A DNA stretch of 64,000 nucleotides, from the NCBI GenBank assembly GCA_005882315.1, contig VBAR01000002.1, positions 186,001 to 250,000 of the forward strand, in the 5' to 3' direction. This DNA is from Bacteroidota bacterium. Its GTDB lineage: Bacteria; Bacteroidota; Bacteroidia; Chitinophagales; Chitinophagaceae. Positions 1 to 8,387 of the stretch are shown piece after piece (position 1 is the first letter of the stretch; each line of letters opens with the position of its first letter). Made by a program: the position numbers and the translations under genes. The notes under the pieces are model-generated. The model worked only from the letters and a program-made list of their open reading frames with translations, was not told the origin of the DNA and did no database searches.

Positions 1-565
1 GTAAAACTGTTTTCATAATTTTAAATTAACGGATAAAAAAAATAATTTTTCTTTTTCATGAGGGTATCGATTTTAATTTTGTTTTTCATTGAATATGGTT
101 TTGGATATGGATAACTCTCCGTAGCTGAACAGTGGGGAAATTTTTTCCTGCTTTTTCCCACTGTCGTAGATATTTTGAAGCTGCCAATTCTCCCAATGCA
201 TTTACTTCGTCATATGCAGTATGTTCAATTGATAACAGGTCTCTTCATTTATAATAGCCTGTTATGTCTTCGTTTTCAAAATCAAGTAAAGCTTTCCCCG
301 GTCGGCTCTCTTTTTTTTAAACAGCGATCATTGTTTACTCCTGAATTATAACTTGAGAAGGAATTATCCAATAAGCATACCAAACGAATAATTGAATTAA
401 ATCCGGGGATAGCAAGGAATACACAAGTAAAATTTAAAAATATACGGGGAATGATTTCCCTGTCATTGTTCTTTTTCTCCCCGTGGTGTTGAATTACAAA
501 ATAAATTTTATATCTGTTCAGTATTGCAGAGTCAAAATTATTGTACTTTTAAAAAAATCAAAACT
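1..565. other. Intergenic stretch without a supported gene
   Basis: No convincing coding region is seen. An ATG on the minus strand at 16-14 (MKTVL...) may be the start of a leftward gene that runs off the window edge, but only five codons are visible. Two hairpins stand out: 129-164 (ACAGTGGG pairing with CCCACTGT around a T-rich loop) and 232-265 (ATAACAGG pairing with CCTGTTAT, a perfect 8-bp inverted repeat). Either could be a transcript end or a leader structure. Confidence 0.4.
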
Positions 566-1015
566 ATGCGTACGGTTCGTGATATACTTAACAGTAAAAC
601 AAAATCCTTAAATATCATTTCGCAGGAAGAAACAGTTTATAAGGCCTTGCAAATGCTCAATTCAGTTAATCTCAGTTACCTGGTGGTAATGGATAATGAG
701 GAGTATAAAGGCATTATAAGTGAGAGGGATTACAGCCGCAAGGTAATTTTAAAAGGAAGACATAGCTCGGATACAAAAGTGAAAGACATTATGAGTGTGG
801 ATGTGCCTATGGTAAGTGTAAATGATACAGTCGAAAAATGTTTTCACCTGATTGATGATCATAAAACCCGTTACCTGCTGGCATTTGATGATAAACAATT
901 TGCCGGTGTAATAACTATCAACGATCTGCTGAGACAGGTATTAGCTGCAAGGTCTGATGTATTTGACAGCGGAGATGTTTCCCGGTTGCTGGATAATGAC
1001 GAAAAAATATTCTGA
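566..1015 (+). CDS. CBS-domain pair protein
   Basis: A 149-residue protein built almost entirely of two CBS domains (about residues 8-62 and 73-130). This module binds adenosyl ligands such as AMP, ATP or SAM and often acts as an energy or ligand sensor. Typical features are 'VYKALQMLNSVNLSYLVVMD', 'GIISERDYSRKV' and, in the second repeat, 'GVITINDLL'. The ATG at 566 is chosen over an upstream TTG because the family starts near 'MRTVRDIL'. The partner and ligand cannot be read from the sequence. It stands alone upstream of the sugar locus. Confidence 0.85.
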   Translation: MRTVRDILNSKTKSLNIISQEETVYKALQMLNSVNLSYLVVMDNEEYKGIISERDYSRKVILKGRHSSDTKVKDIMSVDVPMVSVNDTVEKCFHLIDDHKTRYLLAFDDKQFAGVITINDLLRQVLAARSDVFDSGDVSRLLDNDEKIF

Positions 1016-1016
1016 C

Positions 1017-1193
1017 ATGGCTTTAATAACCAATGATCGTTCTTATTTTCCCCTACCATATAATCAAAACCAGAAAAGGCTTGTTGTGCACTCCTCCGGT
1101 CCGGAAGACATGAATATAAATGAAGGTGCAGAATGGTTGAATGATGATGTTTTGTATTTTCGGGAATTCCGGTCAATTATTGGTTTTTCATGA
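1017..1193 (+). CDS. Possible small hypothetical protein
   Basis: A 58-codon reading frame begins one base after the stop of the CBS protein (MALITNDRSYFPLP...) and ends at 1193. It has no signal peptide, membrane segment or motif that I recognise. The tight spacing to the CBS gene is the only support for it being real; an opposite-strand frame covers much of the same DNA. It may be a translationally coupled small protein, a gene remnant, or chance. Confidence 0.25.
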   Translation: MALITNDRSYFPLPYNQNQKRLVVHSSGPEDMNINEGAEWLNDDVLYFREFRSIIGFS

Positions 1194-1240
1194 AAAACCA
1201 TGACAAGTCAATACTCTTTATTAAATAAACAACACAGGTA

Positions 1241-2005
1241 ATGGAAACATTGAAACTTTTTGATCTATCAGGCAAGACAGCAGTTGTTACAGGCTGCGAT
1301 ACAGGGTTGGGTATGGGTATGGCTACCGCTTTGGCGGAAGCTGGTGCTGACATTGTAGGAGCATCAATTGTTGATGATTATTCAGCAGTAAAAAATGCAG
1401 TTGAATCAACGGGCAGAAAATTTACTTATCATAAAGTTGATATCTCGGATCGTGAAGCATTGTATGCATTTATCAATAAAGTAAAAGCTGATAATAAGAA
1501 AATTGATATACTCGTAAACAATGCAGGTATCATTATGCGTAAACCTGCTGCTGAACATCCGGATGAATATTGGGATAAAGTAATTGACATCAATCTCAAC
1601 GCACAATTCATTTTAGGTCGTGAGTTTGGTAGTCATATGATAACAAATGGCGGCGGCAAAATTATTTTTACTTGTTCGTTGTTAAGTTTCCAGGGTGGCA
1701 TCAATGTGCCGGGATATACAGCGAGTAAATCAGCTGTTGCAGGATTAGTAAGAGCATTTGGTAATGAGTGGGGCAGTAAAGGTGTTTGTGTAAATGGTAT
1801 TGCTCCGGGTTATATTGCTACTAATAATACACAGGCTTTGCGTGAAGATCCTGAAAGAAGTCAATCAATCCTTGGCAGGATACCCGTAGGTCGCTGGGGT
1901 TTGCCGGATGATTTTAAAGGCCCGGTTGTATTTCTTGCATCATCCGCATCTGATTATGTAAACGGAACAGTATTGTTTGTTGATGGCGGCTGGATGGCGA
2001 GATGA
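1241..2005 (+). CDS. kduD: 2-dehydro-3-deoxy-D-gluconate 5-dehydrogenase (KduD)
   Basis: A classical short-chain dehydrogenase of 254 residues, the size of E. coli KduD (253). It carries the Rossmann motif TGCDTGLG (17-24), NNAG (93-96) and a catalytic Ser about 146, Tyr159 and Lys163 (YTASK). The KduD-specific blocks 'LLSFQGGINVPGYTASKS', 'IAPGYIATNNTQALR' and 'SASDYVNGTVLFVDGGW' are all present. In this family the enzyme interconverts 2,5-diketo-3-deoxygluconate and 2-keto-3-deoxygluconate with NAD(H) during breakdown of unsaturated uronates from pectin-like or glycosaminoglycan-like polymers. KduI is not in the window. The secreted BNR_4 protein downstream fits a uronate-polymer role. Confidence 0.92.
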   Translation: METLKLFDLSGKTAVVTGCDTGLGMGMATALAEAGADIVGASIVDDYSAVKNAVESTGRKFTYHKVDISDREALYAFINKVKADNKKIDILVNNAGIIMRKPAAEHPDEYWDKVIDINLNAQFILGREFGSHMITNGGGKIIFTCSLLSFQGGINVPGYTASKSAVAGLVRAFGNEWGSKGVCVNGIAPGYIATNNTQALREDPERSQSILGRIPVGRWGLPDDFKGPVVFLASSASDYVNGTVLFVDGGWMAR

Positions 2006-2059
2006 TTTCACATGTTATTCGAATTAATAAGAGTTAAATTTTAAATTCAATTGATAATT

Positions 2060-2353
2060 ATGAAACCAACTATCACTATCGAATACTGTCCCAAATGCCA
2101 TTGGTTATTGCGTGCAGCATATATGGCGCAGGAGTTTTTAACTACATTCGAAAATGAGTTAGATGCTGTTTCACTTAAACCCGGTTTAGTGAATGGTGAT
2201 TTTCACATCAGCATTGATGGCAAAAAAATTTTTAACCGGAGAGAATATGGCGGCTTCCCTGAAATAAAAGAACTTAAGCAGTTAGTTCGGGATGCAGTTG
2301 CACCGGGTAAAAGCCTGGGCCACACAGATACAAAGCCTCATCATTCATTATAA
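2060..2353 (+). CDS. SelT/SelW/SelH (Rdx) family protein
   Basis: A 97-residue protein of the Rdx family, which has a thioredoxin-like fold. The redox motif is CPKC near the N-terminus ('IEYCPKCHWLLRAAYMAQEFL'), so Cys replaces the selenocysteine of animal SelT/SelW; the family's 'GGFPEIKELKQLVRD' block follows. The role is presumed thiol redox, with no defined bacterial substrate. The ATG at 2060 is preferred over an upstream TTG at 2051. It follows kduD by 54 bp and may be co-transcribed, but a functional link to sugar metabolism is not evident. Confidence 0.82.
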   Translation: MKPTITIEYCPKCHWLLRAAYMAQEFLTTFENELDAVSLKPGLVNGDFHISIDGKKIFNRREYGGFPEIKELKQLVRDAVAPGKSLGHTDTKPHHSL

Positions 2354-2479
2354 ATTAGTTTCAAGATTTATTAGAGTGGCCATAATAGTAATAATTTATA
2401 CTGGTGGGTAAAAGACAAAGGTGCTGGATTTAGAAAAACATATAACTATTATAATGCTGAAATTAATTAAAGAGCATTT

Positions 2480-3814
2480 ATGAGGACTAAAGCGGCAGCA
2501 TTTCTTTTTTCCATAGTTATTTTAACTGACAATGCTTCTGCACAGAAAAATATTTTAAAAAATGTTACAGTTACAAATGTTGACAGCGGATGGGCTGGAA
2601 ATTCAATCAACACAGTTGTATTCAGAAAAAACTCGCTAGTCACCTATGGCGATTTTCAATTCATAGGTTTTTATAACAAAGATGGGGATGTGATCTTGGG
2701 TAAACGAAAATCAGGAAATAAGAACTGGGAATTAATTAAAACAAATCATAAAGGCAATATTAAAGATGCTCACAATGATATCAGCATTATGATTGATGGT
2801 GCAGGTTACCTGCATATGGCCTGGAATCATCATACTAATCCACTCAACTATTCAATTAGCAAGCAGCCTTTATCATTGGAGATGTCTGATAAAATTCAAA
2901 TGACAAGTTTGTTTGAAACCAGTGTTACATATCCAGAGTTTTATAAAATGCCCGATGGCGATCTGTTATTCCTCTACAGGGATGGAGCGTCCGGTAAGGG
3001 TAATCTTGTTATTAATAAGTATAGTATCAAATCAAAGCAATGGAGGCAGCTTCATAGTAATTTGATTGATGGAGAAAATAAAAGAAATGCTTATTGGCAG
3101 GCATGTGTTGATAATAAAGGTATCATTCATATTTCATGGGTTTGGAGGGAAAGTTCAGATGTAAGCAGTAATCATGATATGTGCTATGCCCGCTCAACGG
3201 ATGGAGGTGTGACATGGGAAAGATCTACCAGTGAAAAATATTCGTTACCTATAACAGCAGCAACCGCAGAGTATGTTTGGAAAATTCCACAGAAAACTGA
3301 GTTGATCAATCAAACTTCGATGTGTACAGACGCTAACGGTAATCCGTATATCGCAAGTTACTGGAGAGAAGAGGACTCCGCAATTCCGCAGTATCATATT
3401 CTATTTAATAATAACAACAAGTGGAATATGCAGAGCCTGGATTTTAGAAAAACTCCATTTAGCTTAAGTGGCGGAGGTACAAAACGAATTCCAATTTCCC
3501 GGCCGCATGTAATTGTATGGAATGAAAATAAAAGGACATGTGTCGGTTTAATTTTTAAAGATGAAGAAAGAAACAACAAAGTTTCAGTTGCGATAAATGA
3601 TAATGTGAACAGTAGTAAGAATTGGAAAATATTTGACTTAACATCAACATCGGTTGGTTCATGGGAGCCGACTTACGATACTGAGTTGTGGAAGAAGAAA
3701 AAGATACTCAACTTATTTGTTCAGAAAACGGAACAAACCGATGCAGAAGGCATATCAGGCCTGCAACCACAAATGATACAGGTAATTGAATGGAAACCTG
3801 GGATAAAGAATTAA
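2480..3814 (+). CDS. Secreted BNR_4-family protein, possible polysaccharide lyase
   Basis: A 444-residue protein with an N-terminal signal peptide ending near 'DNASA|Q'. It matches the BNR_4 beta-propeller family: a 'DAHNDISIMID' block, then 'MAWNHH', 'YPEF', 'LLFLYRDGASG', 'WRESSDVSSNHDMCYARSTDGGVTW' and 'SRPHVIVW'. This superfamily includes seven-bladed propeller lyases acting on uronate-containing polysaccharides (ulvan lyases, rhamnose-glucuronate lyases) as well as uncharacterised sialidase-like proteins. Placement between kduD and galK, 10 bp before galK, suggests periplasmic or surface attack on a galactose- and uronate-containing glycan. The exact activity is inference. Confidence 0.75.
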   Translation: MRTKAAAFLFSIVILTDNASAQKNILKNVTVTNVDSGWAGNSINTVVFRKNSLVTYGDFQFIGFYNKDGDVILGKRKSGNKNWELIKTNHKGNIKDAHNDISIMIDGAGYLHMAWNHHTNPLNYSISKQPLSLEMSDKIQMTSLFETSVTYPEFYKMPDGDLLFLYRDGASGKGNLVINKYSIKSKQWRQLHSNLIDGENKRNAYWQACVDNKGIIHISWVWRESSDVSSNHDMCYARSTDGGVTWERSTSEKYSLPITAATAEYVWKIPQKTELINQTSMCTDANGNPYIASYWREEDSAIPQYHILFNNNNKWNMQSLDFRKTPFSLSGGGTKRIPISRPHVIVWNENKRTCVGLIFKDEERNNKVSVAINDNVNSSKNWKIFDLTSTSVGSWEPTYDTELWKKKKILNLFVQKTEQTDAEGISGLQPQMIQVIEWKPGIKN

Positions 3815-3824
3815 TTTTAATAGA

Positions 3825-4988
3825 ATGATATCAATAGAAACCATTCTTACAGATTTTAAAGAAAAATTTCCTGATTCAGCATCTCCACTGATAGTTCGTT
3901 CACCGGGCAGAGTGAATATAATTGGTGAACATACTGATTACAACAATGGATTTGTTTTACCGGCTGCAATCGACAAAGCTGTTTACCTCGCAGTATCATT
4001 GCGTGACGATAACGAAATACATCTTTTTGCAAAAGATCTGAATGAGACTTTTTCCATTCAAATAGATGAATTGAAACCAATAGGTGATATCAGTTGGCCG
4101 AATTATATACTGGGTGCTGTGGCGCAGTTTGTAGAAAAGAGGATTGTGCCAAAAGGATTCAATGCAATGCTCACCAGCGACGTGCCAATAGGCGCAGGAC
4201 TTTCATCATCTGCAGCTGTTGAGTGTGCTACAGTATTTGCTTTGGATCATTTGCTTCAAACAGGAATTCATAGAGTGAATATGGTGAAGATGGCACAAAA
4301 AGCAGAACATGAATATGCTGGTGTATTATGCGGGATCATGGACCAGTTTGCATCTATGATGGGGAAAAAAGAACATGTAATAAAACTAGATTGCCGTTCA
4401 TTGGAATATGAGTATGTTCCTTTTAAACTGGATGGGATCAAAATACTTCTTTTAAATACGAATGTAAAACACTCACTTGCTTCTTCTGAATATAATACCC
4501 GTCGTAATGAATGCAGGCAGGCAGTGGCATGGATAAAGGAACATGAACCACAGGTAAACTCATTGAGGGATGTAACTGAAGCGATGCTTGACAAATATGT
4601 TTTACCAAAAGATAAACTGATCGACATGCGAAGCCGGTTTATTGTCCAGGAAATACAAAGACTGGAAACAGGGTGTAATGATCTTCGACAAGGGGATATT
4701 AAATTACTGGGAAAAAAAATGTTTGCTACACATGATGGCCTCAGTAAAATGTATGCAGTCAGTTGTAAAGAACTTGACTGGCTTGTTGATTGTGTAAGAG
4801 ATAATGATGCAGTACTGGGTGCAAGAATGATGGGTGGCGGTTTTGGTGGCTGTACTATCAACCTCGTAAAAGAAGATATGATAGAAAAATTGGTAGCTGA
4901 AATTAAGCTGGCATATGAAAAGGAAATGAAGCTACCTCTTACTTATTATGTAGCATCTATTGAAAATGGTACAGAAATAATTTCCTGA
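3825..4988 (+). CDS. galK: Galactokinase
   Basis: A 387-residue GHMP kinase that phosphorylates alpha-D-galactose to galactose-1-phosphate with ATP, the first step of the Leloir pathway. Seen motifs: the sugar-binding 'GRVNIIGEHTDYNNG' (28-42), the GHMP phosphate loop 'PIGAGLSSSAA' (121-131), the catalytic-Asp region 'GIMDQFASMMG' (170-180) and the C-terminal 'GARMMGGGFGGC'. Length is normal for the family. It starts 10 bp after the BNR_4 gene and is probably in one transcript with it. No galT, galE or mutarotase gene is in the window. Confidence 0.95.
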   Translation: MISIETILTDFKEKFPDSASPLIVRSPGRVNIIGEHTDYNNGFVLPAAIDKAVYLAVSLRDDNEIHLFAKDLNETFSIQIDELKPIGDISWPNYILGAVAQFVEKRIVPKGFNAMLTSDVPIGAGLSSSAAVECATVFALDHLLQTGIHRVNMVKMAQKAEHEYAGVLCGIMDQFASMMGKKEHVIKLDCRSLEYEYVPFKLDGIKILLLNTNVKHSLASSEYNTRRNECRQAVAWIKEHEPQVNSLRDVTEAMLDKYVLPKDKLIDMRSRFIVQEIQRLETGCNDLRQGDIKLLGKKMFATHDGLSKMYAVSCKELDWLVDCVRDNDAVLGARMMGGGFGGCTINLVKEDMIEKLVAEIKLAYEKEMKLPLTYYVASIENGTEIIS

Positions 4989-5078
4989 AACGGTTTCGGG
5001 CATAAATTTTATTCCTCCAATAATTGTTAAACAGTACTGATTAGGTATCTTCCATTAATAAACTTGTGGTAAGACAAA

Positions 5079-5107
5079 TTGTAAAAGTTCCCGGACAAAT
5101 AGTTTTA
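5079..5107 (+). promoter_or_regulatory. Putative Bacteroidota-type promoter of the sugar transporter
   Basis: TTG at 5079-5081, an 18-nt spacer, then TAGTTTTA at 5100-5107, one mismatch from the TAnnTTTG -7 box. It lies 32 bp upstream of the transporter ATG and would start transcription near 5114. It suggests the transporter can be expressed separately from galK. Confidence 0.4.
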
Positions 5108-5139
5108 TCGATCAGAATTAACGAATTCAAATACGCCAT

Positions 5140-6543
5140 ATGCAAATACAATCAAACGATTTTGCTTCCAATGTATCGGTTAAAGGTTCAGGTAATCTTT
5201 TTGGTATTTCAATGATCGCTGCCCTTGCAGGTTTTATTTTCGGATTTGATACTGTTGTTATATCCGGAGCCAATCAACCCATTAAAGAACTCTGGCATAC
5301 AACTGAAATTTCTCCCTGGTTTCATGGGTTCATTATTATGTCGATGGCATTGTGGGGAACGGTGGTAGGTGCCATATTTGGCGGGAAGCCTACCGATAAG
5401 TATGGAAGAAAAAAAGTACTCTTTTGGGTTGGGATATTTTTCAGCATATCTGCATTGGGTTCTGCCTTTGCACCCGATCCTTATAGTTTTTCATTCTTTC
5501 GCTTTATCGGCGGTCTGGGCATTGGTGTATCATCTGTTGCGGCGCCAGCTTATATTTCTGAAATTTCCACACCGAAAACAAGAGGTCGCCTGGTAGCAAT
5601 GTACCAATTCAATATAGTGTTCGGAATATTGATAGCCTATCTTTCTAACTTTTTTCTGAAAGGAATGGGTGGTGTCAATGACTGGCGATGGATGCTCGGT
5701 GTGATGGCTATTCCTTCAATACTCTACACATTACTCATAATAAGTATTCCTGAAAGTCCACGCTGGATATTATCTAAAAGATCAGATGATGCCGGTGCAA
5801 AGAAAATTTTTCAGCGATTGGGTGTTTTAAATGCCGATGAAGTAATACAAAATATTAAGACAAGCATTCAACATGAATCAGCTGCAGGAGGAGGTTCAGG
5901 ATTTTTCAACCGTAAATACAATGTTATTATCTGGCTGGCTTTTATGGTCGCATTTTTTAATCAATGGTCTGGTATCAATTTTATTTTATACTATGCACCG
6001 GAAATTTTAGAAAGGGCAGGACTAGCTTCAATTGATTCTTTAAAAAATTCAATCTATATCGGAGGCACCAACCTTCTCTTTACTTTTGTTGGACTTTACC
6101 TGATTGACAGGTTGGGAAGAAAGACATTGCTTATTATTGGCTCAATTGGTTATATCATAAGTCTTGCGTTGGTTGCTTATGCTTTTAAAACAGGAACAAA
6201 TCCTGAGTTTCTACTCTTTTTCCTTTTATTATTTATTGCTTCACATGCTGTTGGGCAGGGCGCAGTTATCTGGGTTTTTATTTCTGAAATTTTTCCTAAT
6301 AAAATAAGAGGAAAGGGACAATCATTCGGTGCCAGTATACACTGGATATTTGCAGCTATCATAACACTTATTACACCGGTTTTCCTGGATAAACAAACAG
6401 GTATCTATAAAGATAATCCATGGCGTATTTTTGCGTTTCTTGCATTTATGATGTTATTGCAATTAATTTGGGTATTGACAAAAGTGCCGGAAACAAAAGG
6501 GGTATCGCTTGAAGAATTAGAAAAAAAATTGGTAAAAGAATAG
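5140..6543 (+). CDS. MFS sugar:H+ symporter, sugar porter family
   Basis: A 467-residue, 12-helix major facilitator protein of the inner membrane. Sugar-porter signatures are clear: 'GFDTVVISGA' in TM1, 'GGKPTDKYGRKK' in loop 2-3, 'AAPAYISEISTPKTRGR', 'PESPRWIL' after TM6, 'NQWSGINFILYYAPEI' in TM7, 'DRLGRK' in loop 8-9 and 'PETKGVSLEELE' at the C-terminus. The family moves xylose, galactose, glucose or arabinose with protons; the substrate cannot be fixed from sequence. With galK and kduD alongside, galactose or another monosaccharide released from a glycan is a reasonable guess. A cupin gene follows after 10 bp. Confidence 0.9.
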   Translation: MQIQSNDFASNVSVKGSGNLFGISMIAALAGFIFGFDTVVISGANQPIKELWHTTEISPWFHGFIIMSMALWGTVVGAIFGGKPTDKYGRKKVLFWVGIFFSISALGSAFAPDPYSFSFFRFIGGLGIGVSSVAAPAYISEISTPKTRGRLVAMYQFNIVFGILIAYLSNFFLKGMGGVNDWRWMLGVMAIPSILYTLLIISIPESPRWILSKRSDDAGAKKIFQRLGVLNADEVIQNIKTSIQHESAAGGGSGFFNRKYNVIIWLAFMVAFFNQWSGINFILYYAPEILERAGLASIDSLKNSIYIGGTNLLFTFVGLYLIDRLGRKTLLIIGSIGYIISLALVAYAFKTGTNPEFLLFFLLLFIASHAVGQGAVIWVFISEIFPNKIRGKGQSFGASIHWIFAAIITLITPVFLDKQTGIYKDNPWRIFAFLAFMMLLQLIWVLTKVPETKGVSLEELEKKLVKE

Positions 6544-6553
6544 AGCAAAAATT

Positions 6554-7051
6554 ATGAATGATAAATCAAAAATATTTTCACAGATCGAAGAGCATCTGCA
6601 GCAATTAGGATTTACGATCATTGATAGAGATTATGATCGTCCATGGGGTGGCTTTATTGTGATAGATGAATCACAAGCACAGGATTTTGCAGCACATTTT
6701 TTTAATGATGTGGATTTTCAGTCCTTAACGATCACAAATAAACTCAGTCCCAAAATCCTGATGGTGGCGCCGGGTAAGAAACTAAGCTGGCAATATCATA
6801 ACCGCAGGGCTGAAATATGGAGTTGTATAGAAGGCCCGGTTGGCGTAATGACAAGTGACACAGATATTGAGAGTGTAAGACATATTCTGGAACCCGGTTA
6901 TATAATCCGCCTTCGGCAGGGCGAACGCCACCGGCTGATGGGATTAGAAGATTGGGGCATAGTAGCAGAGATTTGGCAGCATACAGATGCAAATAATCCA
7001 AGTGATGAGAATGATATTATAAGACTACAGGATGATTTTGGAAGAAAATAA
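6554..7051 (+). CDS. Phosphomannose isomerase-like cupin protein
   Basis: A 165-residue single-domain cupin related to type II mannose-6-phosphate isomerase. It shows 'DRPWGGFIVI', the metal-binding stretch 'SWQYHNRRAEIW' (His and Glu ligands), 'IRLRQGERHRLMG', 'VAEIWQH' and the closing 'DENDIIRLQDDFGRK', all typical of the C-terminal isomerase domain of ManC/AlgA-type enzymes. It probably isomerises or binds a sugar phosphate. It begins 10 bp after the transporter gene, so a role in metabolising the imported sugar is likely. The N-terminal nucleotidyltransferase domain of bifunctional enzymes is absent. Confidence 0.75.
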   Translation: MNDKSKIFSQIEEHLQQLGFTIIDRDYDRPWGGFIVIDESQAQDFAAHFFNDVDFQSLTITNKLSPKILMVAPGKKLSWQYHNRRAEIWSCIEGPVGVMTSDTDIESVRHILEPGYIIRLRQGERHRLMGLEDWGIVAEIWQHTDANNPSDENDIIRLQDDFGRK

Positions 7052-7240
7052 TTATAATGTTTAAACTGTTCTCCCTTAACCCACTACCGCATAGTTTTTC
7101 TTTCTTGAATATTTTATTGAAGTTCTGTCAATGATCTAATAAAGTTTTGCCAATGACTTTATTTGTTGGAAATACTTCTCAGAATATCTCATATTGAGTA
7201 TTTTTTTTGACAATTAAAGGAAATTAAGATACAATTCATG

Positions 7241-7273
7241 CAAGCTAGACGTTAGTAAAGCGTCTAATACTTG
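7241..7273 (+). other. Hairpin in the leader of the L,D-transpeptidase gene
   Basis: TAGACG (7246-7251) pairs with CGTCTA (7261-7266), flanked by CAAG and CTTG, so the stem may extend with a small bulge. It lies 22 bp before the ATG at 7295. The 'TAGACGTTAG' core also occurs near 20,600 inside the repeat array. Confidence 0.35.
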
Positions 7274-7294
7274 GTAAAATTTAAAATCAGCAGC

Positions 7295-8047
7295 ATGCAA
7301 AAAAGAAAAGTTAAAAGTCTTTATTTATTTATTTCTTCTTTAGTCATAGGCCTGTTCTCTTTCCCCTTTGCTTTTGCCAAAACAGTAGAAAAAAGATCAA
7401 AGCAGTTATTAAGTGCAACAGCTGACTCTGCTAACTATTTCGCTTCTCTAAAACCCACAGTGATATCTGTTTATGATAGTTTACACCTTAATATTTCGGG
7501 AATAAACAGAAAAGTATTTGAAATGGCCGAAAAAGGGTATGAAAAAATTATTGAAGAAGGTCGCCTTTTAAATGACAGTATTGTTTCAATCATTGATTTC
7601 AGTCTGCCCAGTTCTGCGAAAAGATTATATATAGTTGATTTGAAAAACTTTGAGATACTTTTTAATACTTATGTAGCACACGGCCGGAATTCGGGGAAAG
7701 AATTTGCCAAGTCATTTTCAAATAGCGAATCTTCTTTTAAAAGTAGCCCGGGCTTTTATATAACTGGAAATATGTACACGGGAAAACACGGAAAATCATT
7801 AAAGCTTGAAGGTTTAGAAAAAGGAATAAATGATAATGCAGAAAAAAGGGCTGTAGTTATTCATGGAGCTGATTATGTAAACGAATCGCTGATCCATTCA
7901 CAAGGTTATATCGGTAGAAGCCAGGGCTGCCCGGCTGTTTCACCTAAAGAAAGCAACCAGATCATCAATACTATAAAAGAAGGAACTTGTCTTTTTATCT
8001 ATTCTCCTGAAGAATCTTACCAGTCAAAATCTGTTTATCTGAATTAA
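7295..8047 (+). CDS. Murein L,D-transpeptidase catalytic domain (YkuD_2) protein
   Basis: A 250-residue exported protein. The N-terminus is a basic signal peptide ('MQKRKVKSLYLFISSLVIGLF...FAFAKT'). The C-terminal half holds the transpeptidase domain: 'RAVVIHGADYV', then 'GYIGRSQGCPAVSP', giving the conserved His and the catalytic Cys of the SxGCxxV motif. The family cleaves or forms L,D cross-links in peptidoglycan, or anchors proteins to it, in the periplasm. The ATG at 7295 is chosen over a TTG at 7271 because it begins the signal peptide. Its transcript ends at the hairpin just after the stop codon. Confidence 0.85.
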   Translation: MQKRKVKSLYLFISSLVIGLFSFPFAFAKTVEKRSKQLLSATADSANYFASLKPTVISVYDSLHLNISGINRKVFEMAEKGYEKIIEEGRLLNDSIVSIIDFSLPSSAKRLYIVDLKNFEILFNTYVAHGRNSGKEFAKSFSNSESSFKSSPGFYITGNMYTGKHGKSLKLEGLEKGINDNAEKRAVVIHGADYVNESLIHSQGYIGRSQGCPAVSPKESNQIINTIKEGTCLFIYSPEESYQSKSVYLN

Positions 8048-8076
8048 AAAAGCAACCCAGACTTGGATTGCTTTTT
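8047..8076 (+). terminator. Bidirectional hairpin terminator
   Basis: AAAAAGCAA (8047-8055) pairs with TTGCTTTTT (8068-8076), with further CCA/TGG pairing inside. Runs of A before and T after let it work for the transpeptidase gene and for the opposing tRNA-Leu. Confidence 0.75.
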
Positions 8077-8079
8077 AAG

Positions 8080-8163
8080 TGCCCAGAACTGGATTCGAAC
8101 CAGCACATCCTTTCGGACGCTGCCACCTGAAGGCAGTGCGTCTACCAATTTCGCCATCTGGGC
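8080..8163 (-). tRNA. tRNA-Leu (anticodon CAG)
   Basis: On the minus strand a complete cloverleaf can be traced: acceptor GCCCAGA/TCTGGGC, a D-arm containing TGGTAGACGC, anticodon stem CTGCC/GGCAG around loop TTCAGGT (anticodon CAG), a variable arm and the TTCGAATCC T-arm. The discriminator is A at 8080. The 3' CCA is not encoded. The DNA just upstream of its 5' end holds a partial copy of the same tRNA. Confidence 0.93.
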
Positions 8164-8193
8164 AATTTTTCAAACATATAAGAACTTCCCGGT

Positions 8194-8232
8194 GTCTACC
8201 TCCCGATAGCTATCGGGATTCGCCATCTGGGC
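8194..8232 (-). pseudogene. tRNA-Leu 5' fragment interrupted by an 18-bp palindrome
   Basis: Read on the minus strand, 8232-8219 repeats the first 14 bases of the neighbouring tRNA-Leu and 8200-8194 repeats its D-arm GGTAGAC. Between them the three bases of the intact gene are replaced by the perfect palindrome TCCCGATAGCTATCGGGA (8201-8218). It lacks the anticodon and 3' half and cannot be functional. It looks like a partial duplication later hit by a palindromic repeat. Confidence 0.75.
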
Positions 8233-8387
8233 TTTGATTGCGGGGGGCAAATATAAGACTTGGCAGTTAATTATTGCCCGTGAACACCCTTTAGATTTTT
8301 CCCAATAACCAATTTTTGCCATTCATACATTAGATTTTTTTTCGGCTTCTTACTGTCGTAGATTCAGGATACCTAAAACCTCTTATT

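Noticed and set aside
871-1176. Minus-strand frame over the CBS gene end
   Set aside because: Overlaps a well-supported CBS-domain gene and has no recognisable features.
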